Source of the DNA: CAYFIW01 sp964500645
GTDB lineage: Bacteria > Chloroflexota > Dehalococcoidia > Lucifugimonadales > UBA826
Length of the DNA stretch: 9,130 nucleotides
Reading direction: 5' to 3'
Assembly: GCA_964500645.1 (NCBI GenBank)
Contig: CAZCOH010000064.1
Span: 1-9,130, forward strand
Made by a program: the position numbers and the translations under genes. The notes under the pieces are model-generated. The model was given only the letters and a program-made list of their open reading frames with translations. It ran no database searches and was not told the origin of the DNA. Shown piece by piece: positions 6,688-9,130 of the stretch; the stretch's first letter is position 1; each line of letters begins with the position of its first letter.

Positions 6688-7785
6688 ATGCCTGAAAATA
6701 TTTCTAATCATCTAAAACAATTTAAGGCCGATATAGAGAAATTCCTCTTGGAACTCGGTGATTTGACTTCGATTCAAATAAGAGAAAAATCATTAGATAG
6801 AGGATATTATCGACTAGCCCAGCCTGAAAAATATGGGGGCTTGAATGCATCACATCTGCAACTTGCGATTGCTAGGGAGGCGGTAGCGTCAGCGGGGATT
6901 GAAAAAACCAATGATGTTATAGGACCAGAACCCGGTATGTTGGCTGAGACTAGTAAACATTTAGAAAATAATTATCTATTTCCTATGCTTTCAGGTGCAA
7001 AAATAGGAAGTTTTGCATTTACAGAGTCAGATCCCTCAACTCCTACGATCGCTCGATTAAAGGGCGATTTTTTAGTACTTAATGGCAGAAAGTCATATGT
7101 TTCAGGGGCCAATGAAGCTGACTTTATCTCTGTGGTACTTAATGTTGTAAACGACTCTGTAGGACCATCAGGACCTGCTGTAGTAATTGTTGATACGGAT
7201 TGTGAAGGGGTTTATGTAAATGAACCTTTCTATAGCACAGACGGAAGTTCTCACTCAGAGGTCTCATTCGACAGCGTGCAAGTAAATACGTCCAACGTCA
7301 TTGGTGAGATAGGGAAAGGGATGCCCCGAGCCATGGGTAATATAGTCCGAGAGCGAATTGAACAAGCTGCTACAGCAACCGGAATGGCGATTTGTGCAGT
7401 AAACCTTGTATCGGAACATTTGAGGTTGCCTCATCGATCTGGTGGAACCCTGGGAGATATGGAAGGCGTCAGGTTGAGGTATGCAGATATGCGAATCCAA
7501 ACTTTTGCTTCTAGATCAACTTTGTATAGGGCAGCAAGGTTGATGGAAACCAGTGAGCAGGCTATAAATGAAGCTTCAAGTGCAAAGGTGTTTTGTACTG
7601 AGTCTGCATCTTATGTTATCGACGTAGCGATTCAGTTGGTCGGAGGCAGGGCACTGGTAGTTGGACATCCCTTAGAGTCACTTTATCGGCGTATACGTTC
7701 TATGAGGTTGGCTGGAGGTGCCTCTGATATACTCAGGCTTGGTATAAGTAGAGGAGATTTGGAGTTCAATTCTGGGATTTTGTAA
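6688..7785 (+). CDS. Acyl-CoA dehydrogenase family flavoprotein
   Basis: FAD-dependent flavoprotein of 365 aa, slightly shorter than the common 380 or so, predicted to form or reduce a 2,3-double bond in an acyl-CoA. The helical N-terminal domain (about 1-100) includes QPEKYGG. The middle beta domain has the flavin/substrate motif FAFTESDPS, then GRKSYVSGANEADF. The C-terminal helical domain includes QLVGGRALVVGHPLE and RRIRSMRLAGGASDIL. In most family members the last motif is EGT or EGA with a catalytic Glu; here the corresponding positions are G343-G344-A345. E222 in VRERIEQ aligns, by eye, with the alternative catalytic Glu of isovaleryl- and long-chain acyl-CoA dehydrogenases and with the ERF motif of CaiA, which also has GG at the C-terminal site. 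The start ATG has no good Shine-Dalgarno, so it may be translated by coupling to the gene 23 bp upstream. The substrate is unknown. Confidence 0.9.
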   Translation: MPENISNHLKQFKADIEKFLLELGDLTSIQIREKSLDRGYYRLAQPEKYGGLNASHLQLAIAREAVASAGIEKTNDVIGPEPGMLAETSKHLENNYLFPMLSGAKIGSFAFTESDPSTPTIARLKGDFLVLNGRKSYVSGANEADFISVVLNVVNDSVGPSGPAVVIVDTDCEGVYVNEPFYSTDGSSHSEVSFDSVQVNTSNVIGEIGKGMPRAMGNIVRERIEQAATATGMAICAVNLVSEHLRLPHRSGGTLGDMEGVRLRYADMRIQTFASRSTLYRAARLMETSEQAINEASSAKVFCTESASYVIDVAIQLVGGRALVVGHPLESLYRRIRSMRLAGGASDILRLGISRGDLEFNSGIL

Positions 7786-7809
7786 TAAATACATGTGGGT
7801 TCCAAGCTA

Positions 7810-9042
7810 TTATGAATTATTTTTGTCGACCTCTACAATTTGTTTGAATTGTTCGTATGATTTGATATTAGTTAATGATTTAACGAATTCACCTGTTGTA
7901 TTGAATAGACTGCGATATTCTTTCAATTCGGCCCCTATTTGACTTGTAGATGCAGGGCTTTCTGCATAATTTCCTCTAAATGCGAAATAAGCTTGGTTTA
8001 TTTTTCTAATGGAGTATCCTCCCAATTTCAGAGTCCACTGACTTTCACGCATTAGCTTTTCTGCCTCTTCTATTTCACCTTGTATTAACAAAGATTCCAC
8101 AGTTTGACGAGTTTCTCTTAGTATTCTAGTAAGATGTGGATGTGAGAGTTCTGCACTACTGTATTTAGAGGAATTATTTTGGATAGTACCTCCGAGGCGG
8201 ATAAAGGCGAGGTCACCCAATTCATTACCAGCGATGTCAGCGGCAGTTTCGTTTAACGTATACATTTCAGGAGAATCCCACATGTTTCTGCCAAAACTGT
8301 GAAAGATCCAATAATTGTGTAACCATTCGTGGGCTGCAGTTCGGACTATTTGCCTTAGATCATATTTGTCAGAAACAAAGGCTGGATAGGTTCCTAATCC
8401 CGCCAAATCATCTACTAACGCAGAGGTAATCTTGTCTTCTTCAACTTTTTTTTCTATTTGCTCTTTTATATTGGGTTTAATTCCATTTTTTATTAACTTA
8501 CTTTCTTTTAGAGTAATTTTGTTTCTAGGGGAAGTGACTAAGATTAGAGGTGGGGTTTCAAGTCTAAAGTCCGTGGGAGGAAACAAAATATTTGCCTTGA
8601 ATCCTAATCCTTGCTTTCTTAAAACGTCACTCATTACGGCTTCTATGGCCTCTTCAGCCCTAGCTTGAAGAACATTTTTCCTGTCCTCTAGCTCTTGGAT
8701 TTCATGTTCCCGTTGTGAGGAATATTTTGACTTTTCCTTATAGGTTATGGACTGAGATTCAATTTCTAGTAGGTCTTTCTCCTTTATTAACATTCTCGTA
8801 ACTTCTAAATACTTGGTAACTATTTCTATTCTTTCTTCGTCAGTTGGTTTATTGCCCGGAAACAATTCCCAGGCTAAATGGAGCCACTTTTTGGATATGT
8901 TGGCCATTTCCCAATATGTAATGGAAAATGAATGTTTCCCTACAGCTAAATCAATATTTGATTGATGTGCGTTATCAGAGGAGGACATCACGATTAGAAT
9001 CAATAATGGTATAACCAGTGGGCGAATCTTTGTTGATCTCAA
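7810..9042 (-). CDS. Putative exported zinc metallopeptidase (gluzincin signature), family unknown
   Basis: I do not recognise the family of this 410-aa protein. Residues 1-25 look like a signal peptide or membrane anchor: basic RSTKIR, a hydrophobic stretch of about 10 residues, then SSSDNA. There is no lipobox Cys. Residues 68-145 are rich in Glu, Lys and Arg and likely helical or coiled-coil. AAHEWLHNYW places a zinc-peptidase motif at H238-E239-x-x-H242. Twenty-three residues on, NETAAD gives E265 as probable third zinc ligand and D269 as its second-shell Asp, the thermolysin-like NExxxD arrangement. The C-terminal part (about 310-400) includes a Leu/Glu-rich helix and an NQAYFAF stretch from N349. 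The start is TTG without a clear Shine-Dalgarno, and the frame is open without stops to the right edge, so the N-terminus could extend further. It converges on the acyl-CoA dehydrogenase. Probable role: peptidase acting outside the membrane; substrate unknown. Confidence 0.75.
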   Translation of the reverse strand: MRSTKIRPLVIPLLILIVMSSSDNAHQSNIDLAVGKHSFSITYWEMANISKKWLHLAWELFPGNKPTDEERIEIVTKYLEVTRMLIKEKDLLEIESQSITYKEKSKYSSQREHEIQELEDRKNVLQARAEEAIEAVMSDVLRKQGLGFKANILFPPTDFRLETPPLILVTSPRNKITLKESKLIKNGIKPNIKEQIEKKVEEDKITSALVDDLAGLGTYPAFVSDKYDLRQIVRTAAHEWLHNYWIFHSFGRNMWDSPEMYTLNETAADIAGNELGDLAFIRLGGTIQNNSSKYSSAELSHPHLTRILRETRQTVESLLIQGEIEEAEKLMRESQWTLKLGGYSIRKINQAYFAFRGNYAESPASTSQIGAELKEYRSLFNTTGEFVKSLTNIKSYEQFKQIVEVDKNNS

Positions 9043-9130
9043 ATCATCATCTTTTAGGAACGGGGTATTAGTTATCCCAATAATTGCAAACTGGCTTAGT
9101 TGTGTGTGGGTACTGTTTTTGGAGCGGGAG
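9043..9130. other. Right-edge segment upstream of the putative metallopeptidase
   Basis: No separate gene is seen here. On the minus strand the metallopeptidase frame is open to the edge (29 codons) without ATG, GTG or TTG, and the implied peptide has no recognisable features. It is most likely leader sequence, but an N-terminal extension starting outside the window is not excluded. No convincing promoter is seen. Confidence 0.4.

Noticed and set aside
7264..7500. Minus-strand open frame of 78 codons within the acyl-CoA dehydrogenase gene
   Set aside because: Shadow of a conserved coding region with no start signal and no family likeness.
8432..8668. Plus-strand open frame with a hydrophobic start, resembling a small membrane protein
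   Set aside because: It is antisense to the charged helical part of the metallopeptidase; the hydrophobicity mirrors Lys/Glu-rich codons and there is no ribosome binding site.
1..9130. Defence system, prophage, insertion sequence, CRISPR array or tRNA
   Set aside because: Looked for on both strands. I see no repeat array, no transposase or integrase motif, no tRNA-like cloverleaf, and all gaps between genes are short. The gene content is metabolic and housekeeping.

Overview
This is a roughly 41% GC (estimated by eye) bacterial scaffold fragment, probably from a marine metagenome. One run of exactly 100 Ns marks an assembly gap. A ferredoxin-dependent 2-oxoacid oxidoreductase, a HadAB-like split dehydratase, an acyl-CoA dehydrogenase, a zinc-independent MDR reductase and a class 1b SpeD together would fit a heterotrophic marine Chloroflexota (SAR202/Dehalococcoidia type). 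That is a guess from gene content; no marker gene in the window settles it.

Layout: (i) 20-886 (+), the beta subunit of a 2-oxoacid:ferredoxin oxidoreductase, whose alpha subunit presumably lies just off the left edge. (ii) 909-954, a perfect 18-bp-stem hairpin with A and T tracts that serves two converging transcription units. (iii) 984-1932 (-), a two-gene hot-dog dehydratase operon. Its lengths and active-site numbering match mycobacterial HadA/HadB: one subunit carries the Asp/His dyad and the other has lost the His. (iv) 2047-5515 (-), a polyamine and DNA-repair operon, speD - speE-like aminopropyltransferase - pcrA/uvrD helicase. The last two genes overlap by 11 bp, and the assembly gap removes the C-terminal part of the aminopropyltransferase. 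(v) 5657-7785 (+), a divergent pair: a CurA/PTGR-type NADP-dependent oxidoreductase followed by an acyl-CoA dehydrogenase whose usual C-terminal catalytic Glu is Gly. (vi) 7810-9042 (-), an exported protein of unknown family with a gluzincin zinc-peptidase signature, converging on the acyl-CoA dehydrogenase with 24 bp between them.

How the genes work together: SpeD makes decarboxylated S-adenosylmethionine, which the SpeE-like enzyme uses as aminopropyl donor. The hydratase pair, the MDR reductase and the acyl-CoA dehydrogenase all act on enoyl/acyl-type chemistry, and the 2-oxoacid oxidoreductase links acyl-CoA pools to ferredoxin. Substrates cannot be assigned from sequence alone. I see no RNA genes, CRISPR array, insertion sequence, phage gene or long repeat. 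All gaps between genes are under 150 bp. The window is largely ordinary metabolism. The parts most worth a second look are the thermospermine-synthase-like features of the aminopropyltransferase, the uncharacterised gluzincin-like protein, and the displaced catalytic base of the acyl-CoA dehydrogenase.
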